A model generated the notes under the pieces. That model searched no databases and had not been told where the DNA came from. It was given only the letters and a program-made list of their open reading frames with translations. A stretch of DNA of 64,000 nucleotides from Muricea muricata (taxonomy: Eukaryota > Cnidaria > Anthozoa > Malacalcyonacea > Plexauridae), in the NCBI GenBank assembly GCA_963855995.1, contig OY979716.1, forward strand, positions 88,056,103 to 88,120,102, read 5' to 3'. Numbering within the stretch: position 1 is the first letter of the stretch; each line of letters starts with the position of its first letter. Below, one piece after another: positions 1 through 9,990 of the stretch. Position numbers and translations under genes: made by a program.

Positions 1-829
1 TACCAGCAAATATTGTGAGAATATCGGTGGTATTCAAATGTGAATATGTTGGAATATGACACACCTAGTATTTGTACGTAGAATATGTGAGAATATCCTG
101 TGAATATTTTTCTCGACCGAATATTCACACTTGCGCTTCTTAAGACAGTATTAGTGTTTGATTTACCTAAATGTTATATTTACTTTACGGAACAAGTATT
201 GTTTTGTATTCCATGGTAATTTTAGCATGTCATTTTGTATTTGTTAAGTGTGGTTACACATGCAATGAGTGTGGTTCATGATTCGAGTAGAAAATATCTA
301 TCAATTTAGAGAATAGTAGCAAATAAACTGCATGCTGATTACATGTAACCAAATTTTCTGGAAGTCTGTTATCAATTCTATACCTGCATTTAGTTGCTCT
401 CAATGCTCTATGCACTACGCAGTGTCTGCAGAAATATATTGACCTATGTTTTCATTGAAAGTAGATTGTCAAAGCGGAAGCACCTAGAAAGGAATTCCAA
501 ATTTCGAACACGGATTGGAAACCAAAACTGCAATATCCTTTCAAATTTCCTTGGTTCAAATTTTTAATATCTTATTGCAAAACTCCAAAGTTTGTAAACA
601 CTTATATAAAATCGCCCAAAGCAGATTAAAATAAAACCTACTATCAACTTGCAGATATGGTAACAGTAATATATTAAAAGCTTAAAAATGAAAAGATTAC
701 AAAAGGATGAATGAAAAGGTATAATTTTGACCATGAACTCCATATACTAACAAGCTCCAAAACCAAACAACTGAGAACAGTATAGCAGCTTTTGCATTCC
801 ATAGCCATTTTTTGAAGTACCGCCTATAT
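1..829. other. AT-rich non-coding stretch
   Basis: No reading frame, RNA gene or repeat structure that I can recognise. Base composition is AT-rich like the rest of the window. Confidence 0.5.
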
Positions 830-1046
<217 letters not shown>

Positions 1047-2555
1047 AAAGAAAACTGCCACGACTCCAAGATACAATGAAATTTATTTATAATAAAAAAT
1101 TGCTTAAACTTTCGGCAGCATGCCACCGCCTTCTTCAGAAGCTAAATACTATGAATACTAGCCTGGCTTAAATACTCTACAACTATAATTAAAACTAATT
1201 AATACAATAACTACAAAAGCCTAAAGAAACCTATTGTTGTGAAAAATCATGACTGGTATTCAAACCACGCAAATTAGTGAGTAAAGTGCCAATCCAAAAG
1301 TTTTCACACTTTCTTAAGTCATCATTGTTACTATCAATTAACATAAACTTTAAATTAGAAAACTCGCCGCCATGCACATCTATGAAGTGATTAACCACAC
1401 CACATGTTCTACGCCTATGTTTTATATGTGACTTGTAATTAGCCAAACGAGACTTAAAATTATGGGTAGAACCCACGCCTTGCAAACCACAAGCCACACA
1501 CTGAGCCAAGTAAACCACATTCACAGATGTACATGTCAAGATCTTACGAATACTAAACAACCTACCAGTCGCGGCCGAACTAAACGACCCACCAGGAACG
1601 ATTTAAATATACATGGGAAACGCATTTAAATATACATGGGAATCAGTGGGTTTACTATATATCGTTGTTTCCAGTTTGTTGTTAACTCTAGTGATAAGCA
1701 AATCCAAGAAATGCAAGCTTTTCCCACCCATATCCATGGTAAACTGCAGATATGGGTCAAATGTGTTAAGAGCCTGGAAAAATGCATTAAGGCGTTCAAC
1801 AGAACCTCGCCAAAGTACAATAGTGTCATCACGGAAGCGAAACCAACATCTAAGTTCTGGATAAATGGTCCGTGCTGCTAAAACTTGTTGATCTATATTT
1901 TCCGCTACGATGTCGGCATATGAACAAGAATTTTTAGGGCCCATAGCCGTACCGTTTTCCTGCAGCCAATACTGTCCACAAAAAGTTGAACAGTTACACT
2001 TAAGACAAATCTCCAAAGCTTCCACCACACATTCAACCGGCACATCAATTTTATGTGCATATTGATTAAGTTTATGTCGGACCCTTTCCACACCTGACTG
2101 GTTATCTATCGATGGAAACATGTTAATAATATCAAAGCTAACCAACAAATCTACATCATCTATCCCCTCCAAATTGAGCTCATCAATAATGTTAAGCATA
2201 TGCCCAGTATCCTGTACACGACAAGAAATAGTATCAACTACAATATTACAATACTTTTCCACAAATAACGATAAATTTTCTGTGGGTGTACCACAACCAG
2301 ATGTAATAACCCGTGCCGGATTACCGGGTTTATGCGTTTTGATGAGTGGGTAATTAATGCCAGGCATAGGGCTACTATTATGGGTGATAAAATTAATCCA
2401 TTTATCCGATAACCCATGAGGTTTCCACCTCTCAGCCCATTCCAAGATCTCAGAACATGTACTATTAGTAATATCATGGTCTAAAATCCAAAATGAACCC
2501 TTACTCATTTGTTCACTAACTTTATGTGCATCTGCTTCATTGTCTAGAAATACAA
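1047..2555 (-). pseudogene. Penelope-like element, copy 1 (inverted, 5'-truncated, internally deleted)
   Basis: Encodes on the minus strand the same protein as the full copies at 3355-6123 and 6322-9090. The reverse-transcriptase part (1620-2555) runs from about residue 330 of the full protein through motif A (FDIINMFPS), motif B (TAMGPKNS) and motif C (FRDDT). The GIY-YIG endonuclease part is at 1231-1594. About 490 bp between RT and the zinc-finger region is missing; the scar at 1600-1640 carries a direct duplication of a segment reading ATTTAAATATACATGGGAA. The 5' end is cut at 2548-2555, where it joins copy 2 head to head over the shared string AAATACAA. One extra codon (Ile) precedes Asp in the segment MLNIIDE compared with the full copies. 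Non-functional. Confidence 0.9.
1110..1138 (-). ncRNA. Hammerhead-ribozyme-core-like module, PLE copy 1
   Basis: Reads on the minus strand CTGAAGAA, then a 6-bp stem with 5-nt loop (GGCGGT/GCTGCC, two G-T wobbles), then GAAA. CTGANGA and GAAA are the two invariant core strands of hammerhead ribozymes, which are known from Penelope-like elements. One extra base sits between CTGANGA and the stem, and I cannot place stem III or a cleavage triplet, so activity is unproven. Confidence 0.35.
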
Positions 2556-3354
2556 CCCTCGAGTACGGGACATAGCTAGTATAATTCGGGAACATCGTGG
2601 TATTATTGACAGGGATGAGCCCGCTAGGGAGATTTTGCCCAAAAATTCCATCCGAGTTGCTTATAGTAGGGGGGCCAATTTAAAAGAGCTGCTGGCCCCA
2701 TCTAATCCTTATCGTGGTGGGGAGCCTGCAGGTTGCGGTTGTTTTAAATGTACTGCCAGGAGATGTGATTGTTGCAAACATTTTCTCGTTCCTGGTGGGT
2801 CGTTTAGTTCGGCCGCGACTGGTAGGTTGTTTAGTATTCGTAAGATCTTGACATGTACATCTGTGAATGTGGTTTACTTGGCTCAGTGTGTGGCTTGTAG
2901 TTTGCAAGGCGTGGGTTCTACCCATAATTTTTAGTCTCGTTTGGCTAATTACAAGTCACATATAAAAAATAGGCGTAGAACATGTGGTGTGGTTAATCAC
3001 TTCATAGATGTGCATGGGGGCGAGTTTTCTAATTTAAAGTTTATGTTAATTGATAGTAACAATGATGACTTAAGAAAGTGTGAAAACTTTTGGATTGGCA
3101 CTTTACTCACTAATTTGCATGGTTTGAATACCAGTCATGATTTTTCACAACAATAGGTTTCTTTAGGCTTTTGTAGTTATTGTATTAATTAGTTTTAATT
3201 ATAGTTGTAGAGTATTTAAGCCAGGCTAGTATTCATAGAATTTAGCTTCTGAAGAAGGCGGTGGCATGCTGCCGAAAGTTTAAGCTATTTTTTATTATAA
3301 ATAAATTTCATTGTATCTTGGAGTCGTGGCAGTTTTCTTTGTTATTTTATATTA
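2548..3354 (+). pseudogene. Penelope-like element, copy 2 (5'-truncated fragment)
   Basis: Begins inside the region equivalent to unit-3 position 5515 and continues to the unit 3' end, so only the C-terminal zinc-finger-like Cys cluster and the GIY-YIG domain remain. A Lys codon is replaced by TAG at about 2932, directly after the GVGST motif, which kills the frame. One Cys-cluster residue also differs (AGCGC instead of AGRGC). It joins copy 1 head to head on the left and runs directly into the full copy on the right, a typical Penelope arrangement of partial tandem plus inverted truncated copies. Confidence 0.9.
3249..3277 (+). ncRNA. Hammerhead-core-like module, PLE copy 2
   Basis: Same 29-nt arrangement as in the other units: CTGAAGAA, 6-bp stem, 5-nt loop, GAAA. 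It lies about 95 nt downstream of the ORF stop. Flanking TAGCTT and AAGCTA can pair with each other, which would give a plain extended hairpin instead of a hammerhead. Confidence 0.35.
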
Positions 3355-6123
3355 ATGTTTAGTTTGTCGAGCAGAGGGAGTATATTTGTTGCATATATAT
3401 TGTTTATTCTCTACTCTGTCTCCATGGAGCGACTTCAAGTTAGAAATGTAAAATTTTTATTTAACAGATTTCTCTCATGTAGAGAAAAGTCTGTTCGTTT
3501 TGAGCACCATATTAAGTTACTATCTCACTATCGGATTAGTGGTGTTATTCCGAAGGGCTTCGTACTTAAGTTTCATTGTGGAACAACTGAGTCTGATTTA
3601 CAATCTCGGGTAGATTCGACATTAAGGAAGTGCTCGTTGAAGTTAATGAATTTATTTGAGCGACACTATAAACATAAACTTCCTTGTTTAAAAGTGGAGG
3701 AACGTGAATGGTTGTTGTCGCTTAAGGGATTTTATCCTACAGAAGTAAACTCAATCGTAGTTCAATTACAGAAACGAACCCAGTTATGGACTCGTATCCT
3801 TAGCGACTCGCGTTTAAGAAAATTTGCTCATGATGGCGTACAACCTAGAAAGGTGAATGTGGTGAATAATAACAGGATAGCTGAGTTGCCTAACATACAA
3901 CAGAAATACGAACCGGTTAATCTCACAGACCAACTAATTGAACAACCACTGGTGCAGCTTTGCAGTCGTGGTCCATCCTTTGTTCCTACACCTACAAGCA
4001 TAGATTGGAACGATTTACAGCAAAGTTGGCAAGCCTTTAAAAGAAAAGTAAGATGGCGAACGTTTTTCCATGTTTCGGTGGAGACGAGTGTAAGTCCGAA
4101 TGTTAATCCTCTTGAACCACCACGTGAAAAATCGACCAAAGAACCACCATATGCTAAGATTCCCGCTATTGAGGTATTTTTAAATAGTATCGAAAAGGAT
4201 TTGTTTGACACAACTAGAAGAAATTATGCGGCTGATAATTTAACATCAGAAGAACGTAAAGTTTTGACTAAGTTTCGTGCTACACCAACTGATGAACGTA
4301 ATTTGATTGTTCGTGTTCAAGATAAAGGCAATAATTTTGTATTTCTAGACAATGAAGCAGATGCACATAAAGTTAGTGAACAAATGAGTAAGGGTTCATT
4401 TTGGATTTTAGACCATGATATTACTAATAGTACATGTTCTGAGATCTTGGAATGGGCTGAGAGGTGGAAACCTCATGGGTTATCGGATAAATGGATTAAT
4501 TTTATCACCCATAATAGTAGCCCTAAGCCTGGCATTAATTACCCACTCATCAAAACGCATAAACCCGGTAATCCGGCACGGGTTATTACATCTGGTTGTG
4601 GTACACCCACAGAAAATTTATCGTTATTTGTGGAAAAGTATTGTAATATTGTAGTTGATACTATTTCTTGTCGTGTACAGGATACTGGGCATATGCTTAA
4701 CATTGATGAGCTCAATTTGGAGGGGATAGATGATGTAGATTTGTTGGTTAGCTTTGATATTATTAACATGTTTCCATCGATAGATAACCAGTCAGGTGTG
4801 GAAAGGGTCCGACATAAACTTAATCAATATGCACATAAAATTGATGTGCCGGTTGAATGTGTGGTGGAAGCTTTGGAGATTTGTCTTAAGTGTAACTGTT
4901 CAACTTTTTGTGGACAGTATTGGCTGCAGGAAAACGGTACGGCTATGGGCCCTAAAAATTCTTGTTCATATGCCGACATCGTAGCAGAAAATATAGATCA
5001 ACAAGTTTTAGCAGCACGGACCATTTATCCAGAACTTAGATGTTGGTTTCGCTTCCGTGATGACACTATTGTACTTTGGCGAGGTTCTGTTGAACGCCTT
5101 AATGCATTTTTCCAGGCTCTTAACACATTTGACCCATATCTGCAGTTTACCATGGATATGGGTGGGAAAAGCTTGCATTTCTTGGATTTGCTTATCACTA
5201 GAGTTAACAACAAACTGGAAACAACGATATATAGTAAACCCACTGATTCCCATGTATATTTAAATGCCAGATCATCGCATCCTAAATCTCAAATACGAGC
5301 TATAGCCAAGAGTGTAGCATTGAGGTTAAGGCGTATATGTTCGGATGATAGTGATTTTTATGTAAAAAGTAAAGTATACGCTCAATACCTTATTGATTGT
5401 GGCCATAATAGTGCCCATGTCAATAGAGTATTTGAGGAGGTGGGTAACATGACTCGGGATGAAGCACGAAAAAGTAAACCCAAATCTAAAGGCAATAAGT
5501 GTGTTTTTGTTACCAAATACAACCCTCGAGGACGGGATATAGCTAGTATAATTCGGGAACATCGTGGTATTATTGACAGGGATGAGCGCGCTAGTGAGAT
5601 TTTGCCCAAAAATTCCATCCGAGTTGCTTATAGTAGGGGGGCCAATTTAAAAGAGCTGCTGGCCCCATCTAATCCTTATCGTGGTGGGGAGCCTGCAGGT
5701 CGCGGTTGTTTTAAATGTACTGCCAGGAGATGTGATTGTTGCAAACATTTTCTCGTTCCTGGTGGGTCGTTTAGTTCGGCCGCGACTGGTAGGTTGTTTA
5801 GTATTCGTAAGATCTTGACATGTACATCTGTGAATGTGGTTTACTTGGCTCAGTGTGTGGCTTGTGGTTTGCAAGGCGTGGGTTCTACCCATAATTTTAA
5901 GTCTCGTTTGGCTAATTACAAGTCACATATAAAAAATAGGCGTAGAACATGTGGTGTGGTTAATCACTTCATAGATGTGCATGGGGGCGAGTTTTCTAAT
6001 TTAAAGTTTATGTTAATTGATAGTAACAATGATGACTTAAGAAAGTGTGAAAACTTTTGGATTGGCACTTTACTCACTAATTTGCATGGTTTGAATACCA
6101 GTCATGATTTTTCACAACAATAG
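3355..6123 (+). CDS. Penelope-like retroelement protein: reverse transcriptase + GIY-YIG endonuclease (unit 3)
   Basis: A 922-codon open frame. It would nick a chromosomal target with the endonuclease and prime cDNA synthesis of the element RNA there. Domains seen: N-terminal basic region (1-320) of unknown fold; RT motif A around Asp468 (SFDIINMFPSID), motif B around Thr529 (TAMGPKNS), motif C at Phe567-Asp570 (FRDD rather than the usual YxDD); a Cys-rich knuckle near residue 784 (GCFKC..RRCDCCKHF); GIY-YIG endonuclease with VVY at 828-830 and GVGST near 841-845. Length and order fit GIY-YIG-bearing Penelope-like elements. The start is the first ATG after the preceding unit's 3' end. The copy is intact and almost identical to the next one, implying recent activity, gene conversion or tandem duplication. 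Confidence 0.93.
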   Translation: MFSLSSRGSIFVAYILFILYSVSMERLQVRNVKFLFNRFLSCREKSVRFEHHIKLLSHYRISGVIPKGFVLKFHCGTTESDLQSRVDSTLRKCSLKLMNLFERHYKHKLPCLKVEEREWLLSLKGFYPTEVNSIVVQLQKRTQLWTRILSDSRLRKFAHDGVQPRKVNVVNNNRIAELPNIQQKYEPVNLTDQLIEQPLVQLCSRGPSFVPTPTSIDWNDLQQSWQAFKRKVRWRTFFHVSVETSVSPNVNPLEPPREKSTKEPPYAKIPAIEVFLNSIEKDLFDTTRRNYAADNLTSEERKVLTKFRATPTDERNLIVRVQDKGNNFVFLDNEADAHKVSEQMSKGSFWILDHDITNSTCSEILEWAERWKPHGLSDKWINFITHNSSPKPGINYPLIKTHKPGNPARVITSGCGTPTENLSLFVEKYCNIVVDTISCRVQDTGHMLNIDELNLEGIDDVDLLVSFDIINMFPSIDNQSGVERVRHKLNQYAHKIDVPVECVVEALEICLKCNCSTFCGQYWLQENGTAMGPKNSCSYADIVAENIDQQVLAARTIYPELRCWFRFRDDTIVLWRGSVERLNAFFQALNTFDPYLQFTMDMGGKSLHFLDLLITRVNNKLETTIYSKPTDSHVYLNARSSHPKSQIRAIAKSVALRLRRICSDDSDFYVKSKVYAQYLIDCGHNSAHVNRVFEEVGNMTRDEARKSKPKSKGNKCVFVTKYNPRGRDIASIIREHRGIIDRDERASEILPKNSIRVAYSRGANLKELLAPSNPYRGGEPAGRGCFKCTARRCDCCKHFLVPGGSFSSAATGRLFSIRKILTCTSVNVVYLAQCVACGLQGVGSTHNFKSRLANYKSHIKNRRRTCGVVNHFIDVHGGEFSNLKFMLIDSNNDDLRKCENFWIGTLLTNLHGLNTSHDFSQQ

Positions 6124-6215
6124 GTTTCTTTAGGCTTTTGTAGTTATTGTATTAATTAGTTTTAATTATAGTTGTAGAGTATTTAAGCCAGGCTAGTATT
6201 CATAGAATTTAGCTT

Positions 6216-6244
6216 CTGAAGAAGGCGGTGGCATGCTGCCGAAA
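6216..6244 (+). ncRNA. Hammerhead-core-like module, PLE unit 3
   Basis: CTGAAGAA + GGCGGT/GGCAT/GCTGCC hairpin + GAAA, placed between the two complete tandem units. If it were a self-cleaving RNA it would cut a multimeric transcript into unit-length pieces; that is inference. Confidence 0.35.
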
Positions 6245-6321
6245 GTTTAAGCTATTTTTTATTATAAATAAATTTCATTGTATCTTGGAGTCGTGGCAGT
6301 TTTCTTTGTTATTTTATATTA

Positions 6322-9090
6322 ATGTTTAGTTTGTCGAGCAGAGGGAGTATATTTGTTGCATATATATTGTTTATTCTCTACTCTGTCTCCATGGAGCGAC
6401 TTCAAGTTAGAAATGTAAAATTTTTATTTAACAGATTTCTCTCATGTAGAGAAAAGTCTGTTCGTTTTGAGCACCATATTAAGTTACTATCTCACTATCG
6501 GATTAGTGGTGTTATTCCGAAGGGCTTCGTACTTAAGTTTCATTGTGGAACAACTGAGTCTGATTTACAATCTCGGGTAGATTCGACATTAAGGAAGTGC
6601 TCGTTGAAGTTAATGAATTTATTTGAGCGACACTATAAACATAAACTTCCTTGTTTAAAAGTGGAGGAACGTGAATGGTTGTTGTCGCTTAAGGGATTTT
6701 ATCCTACAGAAGTAAACTCAATCGTAGTTCAATTACAGAAACGAACCCAGTTATGGACTCGTATCCTTAGCGACTCGCGTTTAAGAAAATTTGCTCATGA
6801 TGGCGTACAACCTAGAAAGGTGAATGTGGTGAATAATAACAGGATAGCTGAGTTGCCTAACATACAACAGAAATACGAACCGGTTAATCTCACAGACCAA
6901 CTAATTGAACAACCACTGGTGCAGCTTTGCAGTCGTGGTCCATCCTTTGTTCCTACACCTACAAGCATAGATTGGAACGATTTACAGCAAAGTTGGCAAG
7001 CCTTTAAAAGAAAAGTAAGATGGCGAACGTTTTTCCATGTTTCGGTGGAGACGAGTGTAAGTCCGAATGTTAATCCTCTTGAACCACCACGTGAAAAATC
7101 GACCAAAGAACCACCATATGCTAAGATTCCCGCTATTGAGGTATTTTTAAATAGTATCGAAAAGGATTTGTTTGACACAACTAGAAGAAATTATGCGGCT
7201 GATAATTTAACATCAGAAGAACGTAAAGTTTTGACTAAGTTTCGTGCTACACCAACTGATGAACGTAATTTGATTGTTCGTGTTCAAGATAAAGGCAATA
7301 ATTTTGTATTTCTAGACAATGAAGCAGATGCACATAAAGTTAGTGAACAAATGAGTAAGGGTTCATTTTGGATTTTAGACCATGATATTACTAATAGTAC
7401 ATGTTCTGAGATCTTGGAATGGGCTGAGAGGTGGAAACCTCATGGGTTATCGGATAAATGGATTAATTTTATCACCCATAATAGTAGCCCTAAGCCTGGC
7501 ATTAATTACCCACTCATCAAAACGCATAAACCCGGTAATCCGGCACGGGTTATTACATCTGGTTGTGGTACACCCACAGAAAATTTATCGTTATTTGTGG
7601 AAAAGTATTGTAATATTGTAGTTGATACTATTTCTTGTCGTGTACAGGATACTGGGCATATGCTTAACATTGATGAGCTCAATTTGGAGGGGATAGATGA
7701 TGTAGATTTGTTGGTTAGCTTTGATATTATTAACATGTTTCCATCGATAGATAACCAGTCAGGTGTGGAAAGGGTCCGACATAAACTTAATCAATATGCA
7801 CATAAAATTGATGTGCCGGTTGAATGTGTGGTGGAAGCTTTGGAGATTTGTCTTAAGTGTAACTGTTCAACTTTTTGTGGACAGTATTGGCTGCAGGAAA
7901 ACGGTACGGCTATGGGCCCTAAAAATTCTTGTTCATATGCCGACATCGTAGCAGAAAATATAGATCAACAAGTTTTAGCAGCACGGACCATTTATCCAGA
8001 ACTTAGATGTTGGTTTCGCTTCCGTGATGACACTATTGTACTTTGGCGAGGTTCTGTTGAACGCCTTAATGCATTTTTCCAGGCTCTTAACACATTTGAC
8101 CCATATCTGCAGTTTACCATGGATATGGGTGGGAAAAGCTTGCATTTCTTGGATTTGCTTATCACTAGAGTTAACAACAAACTGGAAACAACGATATATA
8201 GTAAACCCACTGATTCCCATGTATATTTAAATGCCAGATCATCGCATCCTAAATCTCAAATACGAGCTATAGCCAAGAGTGTAGCATTGAGGTTAAGGCG
8301 TATATGTTCGGATGATAGTGATTTTTATGTAAAAAGTAAAGTATACGCTCAATACCTTATTGATTGTGGCCATAATAGTGCCCATGTCAATAGAGTATTT
8401 GAGGAGGTGGGTAACATGACTCGGGATGAAGCACGAAAAAGTAAACCCAAATCTAAAGGCAATAAGTGTGTTTTTGTTACCAAATACAACCCTCGAGGAC
8501 GGGATATAGCTAGTATAATTCGGGAACATCGTGGTATTATTGACAGGGATGAGCGCGCTAGTGAGATTTTGCCCAAAAATTCCATCCGAGTTGCTTATAG
8601 TAGGGGGGCCAATTTAAAAGAGCTGCTGGCCCCATCTAATCCTTATCGTGGTGGGGAGCCTGCAGGTCGCGGTTGTTTTAAATGTACTGCCAGGAGATGT
8701 GATTGTTGCAAACATTTTCTCGTTCCTGGTGGGTCGTTTAGTTCGGCCGCGACTGGTAGGTTGTTTAGTATTCGTAAGATCTTGACATGTACATCTGTGA
8801 ATGTGGTTTACTTGGCTCAGTGTGTGGCTTGTGGTTTGCAAGGCGTGGGTTCTACCCATAATTTTAAGTCTCGTTTGGCTAATTACAAGTCACATATAAA
8901 AAATAGGCGTAGAACATGTGGTGTGGTTAATCACTTCATAGATGTGCATGGCGGCGAGTTTTCTAATTTAAAGTTTATGTTAATTGATAGTAACAATGAT
9001 GACTTAAGAAAGTGTGAAAACTTTTGGATTGGCACTTTACTCACTAATTTGCGTGGTTTGAATACCAGTCATGATTTTTCACAACAATAG
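6322..9090 (+). CDS. Penelope-like retroelement protein: reverse transcriptase + GIY-YIG endonuclease (unit 4)
   Basis: A second intact 922-codon copy of the protein at 3355-6123, with the same motif A/B/C, Cys knuckle and GIY-YIG residues. The visible amino-acid difference is His to Arg near the C-terminus (TNLRGLN). Copy 1 also has Arg there, while copy 2 and unit 3 have His, so at least two sequence classes exist in the array. Because both units are open, either could supply protein. Confidence 0.92.
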   Translation: MFSLSSRGSIFVAYILFILYSVSMERLQVRNVKFLFNRFLSCREKSVRFEHHIKLLSHYRISGVIPKGFVLKFHCGTTESDLQSRVDSTLRKCSLKLMNLFERHYKHKLPCLKVEEREWLLSLKGFYPTEVNSIVVQLQKRTQLWTRILSDSRLRKFAHDGVQPRKVNVVNNNRIAELPNIQQKYEPVNLTDQLIEQPLVQLCSRGPSFVPTPTSIDWNDLQQSWQAFKRKVRWRTFFHVSVETSVSPNVNPLEPPREKSTKEPPYAKIPAIEVFLNSIEKDLFDTTRRNYAADNLTSEERKVLTKFRATPTDERNLIVRVQDKGNNFVFLDNEADAHKVSEQMSKGSFWILDHDITNSTCSEILEWAERWKPHGLSDKWINFITHNSSPKPGINYPLIKTHKPGNPARVITSGCGTPTENLSLFVEKYCNIVVDTISCRVQDTGHMLNIDELNLEGIDDVDLLVSFDIINMFPSIDNQSGVERVRHKLNQYAHKIDVPVECVVEALEICLKCNCSTFCGQYWLQENGTAMGPKNSCSYADIVAENIDQQVLAARTIYPELRCWFRFRDDTIVLWRGSVERLNAFFQALNTFDPYLQFTMDMGGKSLHFLDLLITRVNNKLETTIYSKPTDSHVYLNARSSHPKSQIRAIAKSVALRLRRICSDDSDFYVKSKVYAQYLIDCGHNSAHVNRVFEEVGNMTRDEARKSKPKSKGNKCVFVTKYNPRGRDIASIIREHRGIIDRDERASEILPKNSIRVAYSRGANLKELLAPSNPYRGGEPAGRGCFKCTARRCDCCKHFLVPGGSFSSAATGRLFSIRKILTCTSVNVVYLAQCVACGLQGVGSTHNFKSRLANYKSHIKNRRRTCGVVNHFIDVHGGEFSNLKFMLIDSNNDDLRKCENFWIGTLLTNLRGLNTSHDFSQQ

Positions 9091-9202
9091 GTTTCTTTAG
9101 GCTTTTGTAGTTATTATTAATTAGTTATTAAATTAGTATTAATTAGTTTTAATTATTGTTGTAGAGTATTTAAGCCAGGCTAGTATTCATAGTATTTAGC
9201 TT

Positions 9203-9231
9203 CTGAAGAAGGCGGTGGCATGCTGCCGAAA
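9203..9231 (+). ncRNA. Hammerhead-core-like module, PLE unit 4
   Basis: Identical to the module in units 2 and 3; about 113 nt after the ORF stop. Confidence 0.35.
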
Positions 9232-9308
9232 GTTTAAGCTATTTTTTATTATAAATAAATTTCATTGTATCTTGGAGTCGTGGCAGTTTTCTTTGTTATT
9301 TTATATTA

Positions 9309-9343
9309 ATGTTTAGTTTGTCGAGCAGAGGGGGTATATTTGT

Positions 9344-9347
<4 letters not shown>
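9309..9347 (+). mobile_element. Start of a fifth Penelope-like unit, cut off in a microsatellite
   Basis: Repeats the first roughly 40 bases of the unit (ATG, FSLSSRG-coding) and then dissolves into TA repeats exactly where the full units read a short TATATAT. The array therefore ends in an abortive or expanded junction. Confidence 0.85.
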
Positions 9348-9563
<216 letters not shown>

Positions 9564-9625
9564 GTGCTAGTTTTGGTTAGCGAAATACAAAAGAGTGCTC
9601 AATGACATGTAGACAGAGCGAAATG

Positions 9626-9762
9626 TATAATTGTGCAAAATACCTCAAAAACTTACCACTACAGTCTGTTTCATCCAAAGGGGAATCTTCAGGTGGCTAC
9701 CACCTGAAGATTCCCTTTGGATGAAACAGACTGTAGTGGTAAGTTTTTGAGGTATTTTGCAC

Positions 9763-9769
<7 letters not shown>
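9626..9769. repeat. 144-bp near-perfect palindrome
   Basis: The two arms (about 70 bp each) are reverse complements with a single extra G in the left arm and a loop of about 3-4 nt (GGTGG-cta-CCACC). It is followed directly by a TA microsatellite. Compatible with a hairpin MITE, a foldback replication product or an assembly artefact. Confidence 0.93.
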
Positions 9770-9831
<62 letters not shown>

Positions 9832-9990
9832 TATGCGTATGCGTATGCGTATGCGTATGCGTATGCGTATGTATAGGTATCTATAGGTATCTATAGGTAT
9901 CTATAGGTATCTATAGGTATCTATATGTATATATATGTATATATATGTATATATATGTATATATATGTATATATATGTATATGTATACAG
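9770..9990. repeat. Compound microsatellite: (TA)n, (GCGTAT)n, (CTATAGGTAT)n, (GTATATATAT)n
   Basis: Four consecutive short tandem repeats, each unit a simple edit of the previous one: TA, then GCGTAT about 7 times, CTATAGGTAT about 5 times, then GTATATATAT-type units. Confidence 0.95.

Larger units (their letters stand above)
3355..9308 (+). mobile_element. Tandem head-to-tail pair of complete Penelope-like units
   Basis: Unit 3 (3355-6321) and unit 4 (6322-9308) follow without spacer. The two ORFs are offset by exactly 2967 bp; unit 4 is 20 bp longer because of an AT-rich insertion near 9110-9140 in its 3' UTR. Only a handful of substitutions are visible, e.g. ttgcatgg/ttgcgtgg (His/Arg) and a silent change in the Gly run near the C-terminus. 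Tandem copies sharing a pseudo-LTR are a known habit of Penelope-like elements. Confidence 0.92.

Noticed and set aside
2548-2595. N-terminal start MFPNYTSYVP for the inverted PLE fragment
   Set aside because: These codons are antisense sequence of the neighbouring copy read across the head-to-head junction.
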